Positions 26,085 to 34,854 of a stretch of DNA of 64,000 nucleotides are shown here, piece after piece; position 1 is the first letter of the stretch, and every line of letters begins with the position of its first letter. Made by a program: the position numbers and the translations under genes. Source of the DNA: JAGVSR01 sp031413815 (lineage in GTDB: Bacteria; Pseudomonadota; Alphaproteobacteria; Rhizobiales; Hyphomicrobiaceae). The notes under the pieces are model-generated. The model did not search any database and had not been told where the DNA came from. It saw only the letters and a program-made list of their open reading frames with translations. The stretch lies in the NCBI GenBank assembly GCA_031413815.1, contig JANOFU010000051.1:1-64000 (forward strand), written 5' to 3'.

Positions 26085-26636
26085 CTAGAACAAATCGGCC
26101 TGCGAGCTCAGCGCAGGGAGGGCTGCGTCCTTTGCCGAAAGCCCAGCCGTTGCCCGGGTCACACCCCAGTTGATACCAAGAGCAGGATCGTCCCAGGCAA
26201 TGCCACGATCGAACTCGGGCCTGTAAAAATCTGTAACCTTGTAGAACACCTCGGTATGGGGCTCGAGCGTCACGTAGCCGTGGGCGAAACCCGGTGGCAC
26301 CCAGATCTGAACCCAATTCTCTGCCGACAACCGTGCCGAGACATGCTTCCCAAACGCCGGCGACGCACGCCGGATATCAACTGCAACGTCGAGAACAGCA
26401 CCCCGCACAACGCGCACGAGTTTGCCCTGCGCATGCGGCGGCAGCTGGTAGTGGAGCCCGCGGACAGTGCCCACGTCAGCTGACATCGCGTGATTATCTT
26501 GCACGAATGTCATTGGCAGGCCTGCCGCAGAGAACGTGTTGTAATTCCAAGTTTCGGAGAAATACCCCCGCGCATCGCCATGCTGTCGCGGCGTGATGAG
26601 CTTCACATCGGGAATGGCGAGGGCTTCAACTTTCAT
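26085..26636 (-). CDS. rfbC: dTDP-4-dehydrorhamnose 3,5-epimerase
   Basis: A 183-residue RmlC-type cupin that epimerises C3 and C5 of dTDP-4-keto-6-deoxyglucose in dTDP-L-rhamnose synthesis. Visible family blocks are RGYFSETWN, FVQDNHAMSADVGTVRGLHYQLPPHAQGKLVRVVRGAVLDVAVDIR, WVPPGFAHGYVTLEPHTEVFYKVTDFY and WDDPALGINW, with the catalytic His in RGLHYQ and the Tyr in VFYKVT. Length is normal. It is convergent with the HerA gene and lies away from any rfbA, rfbB or rfbD in this window, so the pathway must be completed elsewhere. Rhamnose could feed the exopolysaccharide made by the cluster at 2-15 kb. Confidence 0.96.
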   Translation of the reverse strand: MKVEALAIPDVKLITPRQHGDARGYFSETWNYNTFSAAGLPMTFVQDNHAMSADVGTVRGLHYQLPPHAQGKLVRVVRGAVLDVAVDIRRASPAFGKHVSARLSAENWVQIWVPPGFAHGYVTLEPHTEVFYKVTDFYRPEFDRGIAWDDPALGINWGVTRATAGLSAKDAALPALSSQADLF

Positions 26637-26653
26637 GCGTTGGTGGCAACCCT

Positions 26654-27589
26654 CTAGCGCTTCGGTTCGGTGGGGCGGAAGCCAATGACGCGGTTGCTAC
26701 TGTCAGGGTTGGTTGGGCCTAAATCCGCATCACTGGCGGCCGGTATCTTGGACGGCATGGCCGCTCCCGCCGGGATCGCCTCTCCCACGGTCTCATCTTC
26801 CTTCTTGTTGAATCGCTTCCAACTCAGCGGAATGGCCGCGAGATATGCCAGCGTCGACACCGTCAGCGTTTCGTAAGGGTAAGTGACGAGATAGGCAACG
26901 TAGGCCACTGCCAGCATAAAGATCGGCAACACCCACTCACGCTGAATGCGCTCGCCCAACAGCTTGCCCGAATAGGTCGGGATCGTTGACACCATCATAA
27001 CCGCTATCGCGAGCGTATAGAGCATCACACCCGTCATCAGAACGCGCGAATGAAGGAGATCAATGCCAAGATTGACAAGGTAGAACGGGAGCAGCACGAC
27101 GATCGCCGCCGCGGGCGTCGGCATACCAACAAAAAAGTTTGATTGCCATTTCGGCTTCTCATCATCTGCAGCGGCATTGAAACGTGCGAGCCGCAGGGCC
27201 GACGCGAGAGCAAAAATCAGTACGGCAATCCATCCGCCGCTCTTGAAGTCTTTCAGGCCCCACGTAAAGATCAAGAACGCGGGCGCCACGCCGAAATTGA
27301 CAAAGTCAGCGAGGCTGTCGAGTTCTGCACCAAATCGCGATGAGGCCTTGAGCAGGCGCGCGACACGGCCGTCAATCCCATCGAGCATGGCTGCAAAAAC
27401 GATGGCGACGAGTGCCAGTTCCCAGCGCCCTTCGATCGACATGCGGATTGACGTCAAGCCCGCGCACAGGCCGAGCAAGGTAAAGAAGTTTGGCACCAGC
27501 ATTCGCACAGGAATCCGCGAATGGCTAAACAACCGCCGCCGTCTGCGCCGATTGGTTTCTTTTTCGAGTTCGGGCAAGACTGGATCCAT
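26654..27589 (-). CDS. pssA: CDP-diacylglycerol--serine O-phosphatidyltransferase
   Basis: A 311-residue membrane enzyme that joins CDP-diacylglycerol and serine to phosphatidylserine. The ATG at 27589 is chosen because GGAGG lies five bases upstream, inside the codons of a possible earlier start at 27601. The CDP-alcohol phosphatidyltransferase signature is complete: DGIDGRVARLLKASSRFGAELDSLAD, with all conserved Asp and Gly residues. About eight membrane helices follow. The last 50 residues form a polar tail (EAIPAGAAMPSKIPAASDADLGPTN) beyond the usual core. It lies 76 bp downstream of psd on the same strand; the pair makes phosphatidylethanolamine from phosphatidylserine. Confidence 0.95.
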   Translation of the reverse strand: MDPVLPELEKETNRRRRRRLFSHSRIPVRMLVPNFFTLLGLCAGLTSIRMSIEGRWELALVAIVFAAMLDGIDGRVARLLKASSRFGAELDSLADFVNFGVAPAFLIFTWGLKDFKSGGWIAVLIFALASALRLARFNAAADDEKPKWQSNFFVGMPTPAAAIVVLLPFYLVNLGIDLLHSRVLMTGVMLYTLAIAVMMVSTIPTYSGKLLGERIQREWVLPIFMLAVAYVAYLVTYPYETLTVSTLAYLAAIPLSWKRFNKKEDETVGEAIPAGAAMPSKIPAASDADLGPTNPDSSNRVIGFRPTEPKR

Positions 27590-27665
27590 TGGGACCTCCA
27601 TCGCGCACCTTGATACCTACATGACTGGGGCGCCGAACGTTCTGCCGGAGACTACACCACTTCCG

Positions 27666-28379
27666 TCAATTGCGCCGGGCTTCCCGCTCAGTTTCCGCAG
27701 ATTTCAGATCCGCAAGTACGGTTTCTCCAGCGATTGCGCGCTGGCCAACGGCCACAAGGGCGCCCCGTCCGGGCGGCAAGTAGGTGTCAACGCGCGAGCC
27801 AAAGCGGATCAACCCAAAGCGTTCGCCCGCACCCAAGCTTTGACCTTCCGTCGCAAACGTCACGATGCGGCGCGCAATAAGCCCCGCGATCTGAACCACG
27901 CCGACGGTCGCGCCGTTCGATGTTTCAATGACGAGTGCGCGCCTCTCATTGTCTTCGCTGGCCTTGTCGAGGGCCGCATTGAGAAAAGCGCCTGGAACAT
28001 AGACCGACCGGATGATCCGGCCAGCAATCGGCGACCGGTTGACGTGAACGTCGAAGATCGACAGGAAGACGGACACCCGCAGCCGTTCCTCATCTCCCAG
28101 ACCAAGCTCATCTGGCGGACGGACCTTGTCGATAGACGACACACAGCCATCAGCTGGCGAAATGATCAGCCCGTCGCGCATCGGCGTGACGCGGTCCGGG
28201 TCGCGGAAGAAGTACACGACCCAGCCGGCAATGATGGCGGCGATCCATCCCAGCGGCGCCCATAGCCAGAACAACAGCAGCGCCATTACAGCCGCAATCG
28301 CAACGAATTTGTAGCCATCCGGATGCACGGGAACGAACGTGCCGAGAATCGTATCGAGAAGGCTGTTGTGTTCGGACAC
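27666..28379 (-). CDS. psd: phosphatidylserine decarboxylase, short (type II-like) proenzyme
   Basis: A 237-residue proenzyme starting at GTG 28379 with AGGAGA upstream. Two membrane helices (about residues 24-55) precede the catalytic domain: YFFRDPDR, SPADGCVSSID, VSVFLSIFDVHVNRSP (His of the VHxNR block) and the self-cleavage site RFGSRVD, where Gly194-Ser195 would split to give the pyruvoyl group on the short alpha chain. It converts phosphatidylserine to phosphatidylethanolamine at the inner membrane. The upstream member of a psd-pssA pair, an order common in alphaproteobacteria. Confidence 0.95.
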   Translation of the reverse strand: MSEHNSLLDTILGTFVPVHPDGYKFVAIAAVMALLLFWLWAPLGWIAAIIAGWVVYFFRDPDRVTPMRDGLIISPADGCVSSIDKVRPPDELGLGDEERLRVSVFLSIFDVHVNRSPIAGRIIRSVYVPGAFLNAALDKASEDNERRALVIETSNGATVGVVQIAGLIARRIVTFATEGQSLGAGERFGLIRFGSRVDTYLPPGRGALVAVGQRAIAGETVLADLKSAETEREARRN

Positions 28380-28510
28380 GGCCGGAAGTCTCCTGCTGTC
28401 AATGCCACCTGCAGGGGGTGTTTAGCCTGCGGCCCTGGGAATGCCTAGTCTACGCCACCATCGGCGCACGCCAAACCGCATGAGCGGCGCTCGTCCGGCG
28501 CTTCGCAGTG

Positions 28511-30001
28511 TCAGAACGGCAAGGCCACAAACCGCGTATCGCCCTTGGAATCCTCGACCAGCAGAAGCACTTGTTTTCCGCCGGTTTTCTTCACCTTCTC
28601 AATCGCCCTATTCAGGTCGTCAGCGACAGAAATCGTATCCTGCTGCGCCTCAACGACGACGTCGCCCACCTTGATATTTTTCGAAGCGGCCGGGCTTTGC
28701 GGATCAATCTCTGTCACGATCAATCCCTTGACCTTCGGATCAAACCCAAACTTTGTGCGCATGTCATCGGTAATCGGCGTCAGCGAAAGGCCGAGGATAG
28801 ACGTTGGGGACGATGGTGGGCCATCCGCTGGTTTATCGGCACCCAATGTGACTTTCTCGTCGTCATCCTCAAGCCGGCCAACCGCCACTTGCAGGGTTTT
28901 CTTCTCACCCTTGCGCAACAATTCGACATCGACAGATTTTCCTATGGGCGCTTGCGCCACAAGACGCGGCAGCCCGCGCATGGTCGTGACGTCCTTGCCA
29001 TCAAACTTGAGAATGACATCGCCGGGTTCGATACCGAACTTGGCAGCGGGGCCGTCCGCGGTGACGCCAGCCACCAGTGCTCCAGTGTTTTCTGGCACAC
29101 CCAGGCTTTCGGCGATGTCCTCAGTCACGGTCTGGATCTTGACGCCAAGCCAACCCCGGCGAACCTCGCCGTACTGCTTCAATTGATCGACCACCGCCAT
29201 CACCGTATCGGACGGCACGGCAAAGCCGATGCCGATTGACCCGCCGGTGGGCGAGATGATCGCCGTGTTTACCCCGATCACCTGACCGTCCATGTTGAAC
29301 AGTGGCCCGCCCGAGTTCCCGCGATTTATGGCGGCATCGGTTTGAATAAAGTCATCGTAGGGGCCTGCATTAATATCGCGCTGTTTGGCCGAAACGATGC
29401 CGACCGTCACCGATCCACCCAATCCGAACGGATTTCCGATCGCCATCACCCAATCACCGACTTTCATCGCCGCGGACGATCCAAACGAGACAGCCGTTAG
29501 GGGCTTCTTAGGCGTGACCTTTAGAAGTGCGATGTCCGACTTCGAATCCTTGCCGACGATCTTGTCGACTTTGAGCTTCGTGCCATCGGGAAAGTTGATG
29601 ATGATTTCGTCAGCGCCGTCGATGACGTGGTTGTTGGTGACAACCAGCCCTTCGGCTCCATCGATGACAAAGCCAGAGCCGAGCGACGACACTTTTCGAT
29701 CTTGCTGCGGATTGCGGCCGCCGCGCTTGTTGAAGAAGTCCTCGAAGAAGTCTTCAAACGGCGACCCCTTCGGCACCTTCGGCAGCGGCACGCCCTCGGG
29801 GCTCTTTGCAGTTTGCGATGTCGAAATGTTGACGACGGCGTCGCTGAGCTTTTCGGCAAGTGGCGCCACCGACTGCGGGCCTTCACGAAAAGCGGCGGCG
29901 GGCAGCCCCGAGGCCACTGCAACAATTCCAGCAGCAGCGAGCACAATCACGAGCCGTCCAAGGATAGGGCCCGACGTTGTTATCCGCTTGGCAGCGCCCA
30001 T
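28511..30001 (-). CDS. periplasmic serine protease of the DegP/HtrA (Do) family
   Basis: A 496-residue secreted protease. The ATG at 30001 follows GGGAG; the frame continues to 30049 without a good start. Signal peptide residues about 12-37 (LGRLVIVLAAAGIVAVASGLPAAA). The trypsin-like domain has His125 (VVTNNHVIDGA), Asp156 (SDIALLKV) and Ser230 (AAINRGNSGGPLFN). Two PDZ domains follow, beginning near RRGWLGVKIQ and ILGLSLTPITDD. The region before the active site holds the flexible LA-loop (PFEDFFEDFFNKRGG), as in DegP/DegQ. It degrades or refolds misfolded envelope proteins. It lies downstream of hflK-hflC-DUF2065 on the same strand, a common arrangement linking membrane and periplasmic quality control. 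Confidence 0.95.
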   Translation of the reverse strand: MGAAKRITTSGPILGRLVIVLAAAGIVAVASGLPAAAFREGPQSVAPLAEKLSDAVVNISTSQTAKSPEGVPLPKVPKGSPFEDFFEDFFNKRGGRNPQQDRKVSSLGSGFVIDGAEGLVVTNNHVIDGADEIIINFPDGTKLKVDKIVGKDSKSDIALLKVTPKKPLTAVSFGSSAAMKVGDWVMAIGNPFGLGGSVTVGIVSAKQRDINAGPYDDFIQTDAAINRGNSGGPLFNMDGQVIGVNTAIISPTGGSIGIGFAVPSDTVMAVVDQLKQYGEVRRGWLGVKIQTVTEDIAESLGVPENTGALVAGVTADGPAAKFGIEPGDVILKFDGKDVTTMRGLPRLVAQAPIGKSVDVELLRKGEKKTLQVAVGRLEDDDEKVTLGADKPADGPPSSPTSILGLSLTPITDDMRTKFGFDPKVKGLIVTEIDPQSPAASKNIKVGDVVVEAQQDTISVADDLNRAIEKVKKTGGKQVLLLVEDSKGDTRFVALPF

Positions 30002-30120
30002 GTCACTCTCCCTATCCGGCCGCTGGCCCCGATGGGCAACCGCGGCCACTCAATTCAAAGGCGCGTTTGCGGCTAGAGTGAGGATATGGGGGCGGCGCTG
30101 TCAACGCGCGCGTGGCGCCA

Positions 30121-30306
30121 TTACCCGCGGATCAACCACACAATGAGCGCGCCCGCGATCACAGCCGCGGTGCCTGCTTGCCTTAAGTTGTGCAAGGGCA
30201 TTGTTGCCGCAATCTCAAGCATTCGCTTGGCTTGGTCCGGTGCCAAAGCCCACAACAGGCCTTCAAGTACAAGCACCAAACCAAACGCGACGGCTAGATC
30301 TGTCAT
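30121..30306 (-). CDS. DUF2065 small inner-membrane protein
   Basis: A 61-residue protein with two membrane helices (LAVAFGLVLVLEGLLWALAP and AVIAGALIVWLIRG) separated by a short amphipathic loop (AKRMLEIAATMPLHNLRQAG). Size, EGLLWALAP and the LR.AG pattern match the DUF2065/YjeT family, commonly found beside hflC. Its ATG overlaps the hflC stop (ATGA at 30303-30306), so it is translationally coupled. Function is unknown; a role with the HflKC complex is inferred from conserved proximity. Confidence 0.9.
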   Translation of the reverse strand: MTDLAVAFGLVLVLEGLLWALAPDQAKRMLEIAATMPLHNLRQAGTAAVIAGALIVWLIRG

Positions 30307-31193
30307 GGCTTAGGCGGCTGGGATGTCGCATTCGGATTGTTGAAGTAGCGGAAGAAGGGGCTGTCCGGCGACAGGATCATCCGCGTATCGCCTTGCTTAA
30401 AGCTCTGTTCATATGCCTGCATCGAGCGGAAGAAGGCGGAGAACTCGGGATCGCGATTGAAGGCTTCGGCCATGGTCTTGGTTTTGTCGGCTTCGCCGGT
30501 GCCGCGTTCTTCCTGGGCCTTGCGATTGGCTTCGCCAAGAATCACTTGCACATCGCGATCCGCACGCGACCGGATCGTCTGTGCCAACTGGGTGCCCTGG
30601 GCGCGAAGATCTGCGGCTTCGCGCTGGCGATCCGTATTCATGCGCAGGAACACGGCCTCGGTGGTTTCCTTGGGCAGTTCGACCCGGGACAGACGCACGT
30701 CGACGACCGTGATCCCGAGGGCGAGCGTCTGCTTGTTCACAGTCTGCTGGATGTCCTCGATTAGCTTCGCGCGTTTGGTGTTGATGATCTCGGCTGTCGT
30801 CGCGCCAGCAAGCACAGAGCGCACGCTGTCGTTAACGATGCGCTCCAGCGTCGCCGCTGCGACCGCCGCGCTTGGAAGAGACTGGTAGAACTTCAACGGA
30901 TCGGTGACTTGGTAGCGGGTGAACGCGTCAACAACGAGGTTCTTGCCTTCCAAGGCCAGCACCGTTTGAGGACGCAAATCGTTCGCCAGAACGCGCTTTT
31001 CGATGAGCGCGACGTTTTCGATGAATGGGATTTTAAAGTAGAGGCCGGGCTCCTTGATCACCGGCCGCGACAGCTTACCGAACTGGAAAACCAGTGCGTT
31101 TGATGTCTGCGGGACGATGAATGCGGCATTGTAAGCGATGAACCCGCCAATCAGCAGGATCGCCAGAAGGACAAAGCGGATTGTGCTACCCAT
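30303..31193 (-). CDS. hflC: HflC, SPFH-family modulator of FtsH
   Basis: A 296-residue protein with an N-terminal membrane helix (FVLLAILLIGGFIAYNAAFIV) and a periplasmic SPFH/band-7 domain: VFQFGKLSRPVIKEPGLYFKIPFIENV, then YQVTDPLKFYQSL, IVNDSVRSVLA and the C-terminal coiled segment GTGEADKTKTMAEAFNRDPEF, all as in HflC. With HflK it forms large membrane cages around FtsH and limits its protease activity. It lies 26 bp after hflK and overlaps DUF2065. Confidence 0.96.
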   Translation of the reverse strand: MGSTIRFVLLAILLIGGFIAYNAAFIVPQTSNALVFQFGKLSRPVIKEPGLYFKIPFIENVALIEKRVLANDLRPQTVLALEGKNLVVDAFTRYQVTDPLKFYQSLPSAAVAAATLERIVNDSVRSVLAGATTAEIINTKRAKLIEDIQQTVNKQTLALGITVVDVRLSRVELPKETTEAVFLRMNTDRQREAADLRAQGTQLAQTIRSRADRDVQVILGEANRKAQEERGTGEADKTKTMAEAFNRDPEFSAFFRSMQAYEQSFKQGDTRMILSPDSPFFRYFNNPNATSQPPKP

Positions 31194-31219
31194 GGTGTTC
31201 GCGATTCCCTGTTCCGCTC

Positions 31220-32494
31220 TTATGGCTTGGTCTGAGATGGAGGCTGAGCTTGTTGGGCGGGCCGCGCCAGCTCATTGAGCGGCAGATACGGCACGACCCC
31301 TGGCCCACCACCCGGACCTTTGTCTATGATGATCTTGTCGGTGCCGCCGAACACACGCTCCATGGTTTCGAGAAACATGCGCTCGCGGGTCACTTCCGGG
31401 GCCTTGCGATACTCTTCAAAGATTCTCTGGAACCGCTCAGCGGCGCCCTTTGCTTCCGCAATTGTGCGCTGCCGGTAGGCCTCTGCCTCTAGAACGATTT
31501 TCTGTGCTTCGCCCTTGGCCACCGGAACGACACGGCTGGCATGAGTTTGCGCTTCGTTTTGCAGACGCGTGCGATCTTGCACCGCAGCTTGAACGTCGTT
31601 AAAGGCCGCTTGTACTTCCGGCGGCGGGCCGATTTTCGTGATCGTTACGCGATCAATGACGACACCAGCGCCATACTGGTCGAGGTTGCTTTGCATGACC
31701 AGGCGGACTTCCTCAACGATTTCGCTTTGCGCGCTGGCGGCAGCGACAGAACTTGGTGTTGGCTCGGTGGCCGCGGAGGCCGGAGCCGCCGCGCCGGCTT
31801 CGGGAACGGTGGCCGCAACGGGCGTGATGTCGCTCGGCAGAACTTTGCGGAGAGGCCGCTTGCCGACGACCTCGCGCATCGCGCTTTCGGCCACTGCGCG
31901 GATCGACTCGTCAGGATCCTTTACGTTGAAAATGTAACTCTCGGGTTGCTGGGGTGAAATACGCCACTGAACCGAAAAGCCGATATCGACGATGTTCTCA
32001 TCGGCCGTCAGCATGAGGCTGTTGGCTGTCTCGCCACTGCGCGTGCTGCGCAAGGAGTCGGAACCTGCACTGCTGACTTCGATCGTCTGAACATCCGTGA
32101 CCGGTAGCTTGATCACCTGGCCGATCGGGAACGGCCAGTTGTAATTCAAGCCTTCACCCGTTCGCCCGACGAACTTGCCGAACAGCATGTTCACAGCGAC
32201 TTCGTTGGTGCGCACCGTGTAGAACCCGGACAGTCCCCATGCTGCGAGTGCAAGAAGTGCTAGCCCGAAGAGGCCCAAGGCGCCGATGCCGCCACCGCCG
32301 GGCAGCATCTGCTTCATCCGGTCTTGGCCGCGCTTGAGCATGTCTTCGAGATCGGGTGGCTGCCCACCGCCGCCGCCACCACTCCCGCCGCCACCTTGAC
32401 CCCACGGGCCCCCGCCCCCGCCGCCACCCTTCCAGCCGCCGCCCCCACTGCCACTGCCGCTGCCACCACCACCACCTTGATTGCTCCACGGCAT
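31220..32494 (-). CDS. hflK: HflK, SPFH-family modulator of FtsH
   Basis: A 424-residue protein with the typical long Gly-rich N-terminus (nearly half Gly over residues 5-50), a membrane helix (ALGLFGLALLALAAWGLSGFYTV, about residues 72-94) and the SPFH domain starting TNEVAVNMLFGKFVGRTGEGLNYNWPFPIGQV. A later Ala/Pro/Thr-rich insertion (about residues 225-260) between REVVGKRPL and EEVRLVMQS is longer than I expect for E. coli HflK. The C-terminal helix EAYRQRTIAEAKGAAERF is standard. Partner of HflC in the FtsH-regulating complex. It is preceded by folA with 190 bp between. Confidence 0.96.
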   Translation of the reverse strand: MPWSNQGGGGGSGSGSGGGGWKGGGGGGGPWGQGGGGSGGGGGGQPPDLEDMLKRGQDRMKQMLPGGGGIGALGLFGLALLALAAWGLSGFYTVRTNEVAVNMLFGKFVGRTGEGLNYNWPFPIGQVIKLPVTDVQTIEVSSAGSDSLRSTRSGETANSLMLTADENIVDIGFSVQWRISPQQPESYIFNVKDPDESIRAVAESAMREVVGKRPLRKVLPSDITPVAATVPEAGAAAPASAATEPTPSSVAAASAQSEIVEEVRLVMQSNLDQYGAGVVIDRVTITKIGPPPEVQAAFNDVQAAVQDRTRLQNEAQTHASRVVPVAKGEAQKIVLEAEAYRQRTIAEAKGAAERFQRIFEEYRKAPEVTRERMFLETMERVFGGTDKIIIDKGPGGGPGVVPYLPLNELARPAQQAQPPSQTKP

Positions 32495-32684
32495 CGAACT
32501 TCGCCTCGTTAATGTTAGGGGTCACCTTGCCAGAAGCTGGACCGCCGCTGACGTTCAGGTTGCATCAGCTGCGGAAACCGGTCGCGGCCCGATGAAATCG
32601 AACCCGCTTATAGGGCAGGCAGAAACGCTAAGCAAACGCACAGCCCACACATTGTGAAGGTGCCCGTCCGCTTCAAGGGCCACT

Positions 32685-33200
32685 TCACAGGACTCCTGCG
32701 ACCCGCTCAAAAACCTTGAGGGTGGCATCATACTCGTCCTTGGGCCCGCGCGGCAGCGCCTCGGCCGACACCTCCCGCCACTCGGCCGCATCAAGAGCGG
32801 GGAAAAACGTGTCCCCCTCCGGCGAGACCGCCACCGCCGTCCAGTAAATCCGGTTGGCCTTCGGCAGGGCCGCCCGGTAGACCTCCGCGCCGCCGATGAT
32901 CATCACTTCGTCAACGCCGCTGGTCCGCGCCAAGGCGCGGGCCAAGATCAATGCCTCGTCTATACTGGCAAACGCTGTGACGCCGTCAGCTTCGAAGTGC
33001 GGATCGCGCGTCACGACGATGTTGTCGCGCCCGTCGAGCGGGCGGCCGATCGACTGGAACGTGCGCCGCCCCATGACAATCGGCTTGCCCATGGTGAGCC
33101 GCCGGAACGTCTTCAGATCCGACGACATGCGCCACGGCAATCCGCCTTTGGCCCCGATCACACCATTGTCGGCAACGGCGACGATGAGAGAGATGATCAC
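32685..33200 (-). CDS. folA: dihydrofolate reductase
   Basis: A 171-residue enzyme that reduces dihydrofolate with NADPH. It starts at GTG 33200 (no ATG in frame nearby). Conserved segments: ISLIVAVADNGVIGAKGGLPWRMSSDLKTFRRLTMGKPIVMGRRTFQSIGRPL with the catalytic acid Asp in SSDLK, NIVVTRD, VMIIGGAEVYRAALPKANRIYWTAV and GDTFFPAL. It lies downstream of thyA on the same strand with a small lipoprotein gene between them, so dTMP synthesis and folate recycling are encoded together. The ribosome-binding site is weak, which with the GTG may keep expression low or rely on coupling, since the upstream gene ends nine bases before. Confidence 0.96.
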   Translation of the reverse strand: MIISLIVAVADNGVIGAKGGLPWRMSSDLKTFRRLTMGKPIVMGRRTFQSIGRPLDGRDNIVVTRDPHFEADGVTAFASIDEALILARALARTSGVDEVMIIGGAEVYRAALPKANRIYWTAVAVSPEGDTFFPALDAAEWREVSAEALPRGPKDEYDATLKVFERVAGVL

Positions 33201-33209
33201 GTGGGGACA

Positions 33210-33611
33210 CTAAGCCTTTGGCGGTGGTGAACCTTGCGGAACGGATTGCTGACGAAACTGCAAATTACAGTTCTTCTGAACCGAAGTCTTCTCAATTGCT
33301 TCGAATTCACCCTTCAACCGCGCCAGTTCGGCCGTATTCTGGTCGTCACCACCAACGAGAAATGCAGCAGGCCAGAACAAGATGATGGCGGCAGTCGTGG
33401 CGACTTGATCATTGGATCTCTTCTGATCCTGAACTCCCGATGTTTGAGCCACGCGGGCGGATATCCGTTGCGCTTCTTCTCCAAGCTGTTGGCACGAGAA
33501 TGTCTGATACTGCAACGGCGACACATAGCTACCGGTGACCATTTCCGAACTTTTAGCACATCCCGTCGCGACGAGAGCGACCACCAACAATGTCATGGCC
33601 TGAAAATTCAT
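33210..33611 (-). CDS. small predicted lipoprotein between thyA and folA
   Basis: A 133-residue protein with a lipoprotein signal (MNFQAMTLLVVALVATGC; lipobox VATGC, lipidated Cys18). The mature part has helical stretches (CQQLGEEAQRISARVAQTSG and LARLKGEFEAIEKTSVQK) around a hydrophobic AAIILFWPAAFLVGG that could touch the membrane, and Cys residues near positions 39 and 118. The SFSCQQLGEEAQRI-like pattern occurs in small lipoproteins of unknown function in proteobacteria. It sits between thyA and folA on the same strand and ends nine bases before folA, so it is probably co-transcribed. No link to folate metabolism is apparent. Confidence 0.8.
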   Translation of the reverse strand: MNFQAMTLLVVALVATGCAKSSEMVTGSYVSPLQYQTFSCQQLGEEAQRISARVAQTSGVQDQKRSNDQVATTAAIILFWPAAFLVGGDDQNTAELARLKGEFEAIEKTSVQKNCNLQFRQQSVPQGSPPPKA

Positions 33612-33832
33612 TGGCGCCCCCGACGAGTAACTTGACGCTCACTCGAGCATATCTATCTGGGTACGATCCAAATCGTGTGGTGTCCAGTCAATGGGGGCAC
33701 GAAGCACTGGTCCTGACGTGGAAAAGTCACAGTGCCCCCGTGTCCGGCGGCGCGCCGGTGCGTAGCATCAGTCCCGTCTTTTGCGATGATCCCGAACTTT
33801 CGATCCCTGGTGCTAGGCACCGGTCGATCAAC

Positions 33833-34627
33833 CTAAACCGCCACGGGCGCTGAAACATGCGGATGGGGATCGTAGCCCGAGAGCGTGAAGTCCGCGAACT
33901 TGAAATCGAAAATTGAGGAGACCGACCGGTTGATGGTCATTGCCGGCAGCGGGCGCGGCGCACGCGACAACTGCAAGTCCGCCTGTTCAAGGTGGTTGGA
34001 GTAGAGGTGCGCATCGCCAAAGGTGTGCACGAAGTCGCCGGGCTTCAGACCCGTTACGTGCGCCATCATCATCGTCAGCAGCGCGTAGCTGGCGATGTTG
34101 AACGGCACGCCCAGGAACACATCGGCCGACCGCTGGTAGAGCTGACACGACAGCTTGCCGTCCGCGACGTAGAACTGGAACAGACAGTGGCACGGCGCCA
34201 ACGCCATGTCCGGAATATCCGCCGGGTTCCACGCCGAGACGATGATGCGGCGGCTATCGGGGTTCTTTTTGAGCGTCTCAACGACTTCTGAAATCTGGTC
34301 GATGGTCCGCCCGTCGGGCGTCGCCCACGAGCGCCACTGCTTGCCATAAACGGGACCGAGATTGCCGCTCGCATCCGCCCATTCATCCCAGATGCGCACG
34401 CCATGCTGCTTCAGGTACGCCGTGTTGGTATCGCCGGCAAGAAACCAGATCAGCTCGTGGATGATCGACTTGAGGTGCAGCTTCTTGGACGTGACGAGCG
34501 GAAACCCTTCGCTCAAATCAAACCGCATCTGATGGCCGAACACGCTCAAGGTGCCCGTGCCCGTGCGGTCGGTCTTGGTCACGCCTTCGGTTCGCACCCG
34601 GCGCAAGAGGTCGAGGTATTGATGCAT
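33833..34627 (-). CDS. thyA: thymidylate synthase
   Basis: A 264-residue enzyme converting dUMP to dTMP with methylenetetrahydrofolate. Full length for the E. coli ThyA type, beginning MHQYLDLLRRVRTEGV. Signature blocks: DRTGTGTLSVFGHQMRFDLSEGFPLVTSKKLHLKSIIHELIWFLAGDTN, IWDEWAD, GPVYGKQWRSW, DSRRIIVSAWNPADIPDMALAPCHCLFQFYV with the nucleophilic Cys, CQLYQRSADVFLGVPFNIASYALL and HTFGDAHLYSNH. First gene of a minus-strand run that continues through the lipoprotein, folA, hflK and hflC. Confidence 0.97.
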   Translation of the reverse strand: MHQYLDLLRRVRTEGVTKTDRTGTGTLSVFGHQMRFDLSEGFPLVTSKKLHLKSIIHELIWFLAGDTNTAYLKQHGVRIWDEWADASGNLGPVYGKQWRSWATPDGRTIDQISEVVETLKKNPDSRRIIVSAWNPADIPDMALAPCHCLFQFYVADGKLSCQLYQRSADVFLGVPFNIASYALLTMMMAHVTGLKPGDFVHTFGDAHLYSNHLEQADLQLSRAPRPLPAMTINRSVSSIFDFKFADFTLSGYDPHPHVSAPVAV

Positions 34628-34769
34628 CCCACCAGTCTAGACCGATTCCGGCCAAATTTAACCTCCCTCGCCTTTTGGCAGACGGCAAGTTCGCCACGAG
34701 TTAGCGATTTTGCTAACTCCTCCATTGCGAACCGGGTGAGGGGCAATGGATGCTCACCTGAGACACTGT

Positions 34770-34806
34770 CACCCCTCACCCTAACGCTCTCCCCATGGGA
34801 GAGGGA
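34770..34806. repeat. short intergenic repeat of the CCCCTCACCCTAACGC type
   Basis: The stretch CCCTCACCCTAACGCTCTC followed by CCCATGGGAGAGGG resembles a common proteobacterial intergenic repeat with a self-complementary CTCTCCCCATGGGAGAG core. It lies in the 227-bp gap between the thyA start and the GIY-YIG gene. Only one copy is evident in this window. Confidence 0.5.
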
Positions 34807-34854
34807 ACAGCCTGAAGGTCGGCTGCATAACGCGGCTTTCACTTTTGAGGACTG

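Noticed and set aside
27177..28265. Plus-strand open frame of 362 codons opposite pssA and psd
   Set aside because: Both minus-strand genes carry complete enzyme signatures. The plus frame is Arg/Ser/Pro-rich with no recognisable domain, a typical shadow of GC-rich coding DNA.
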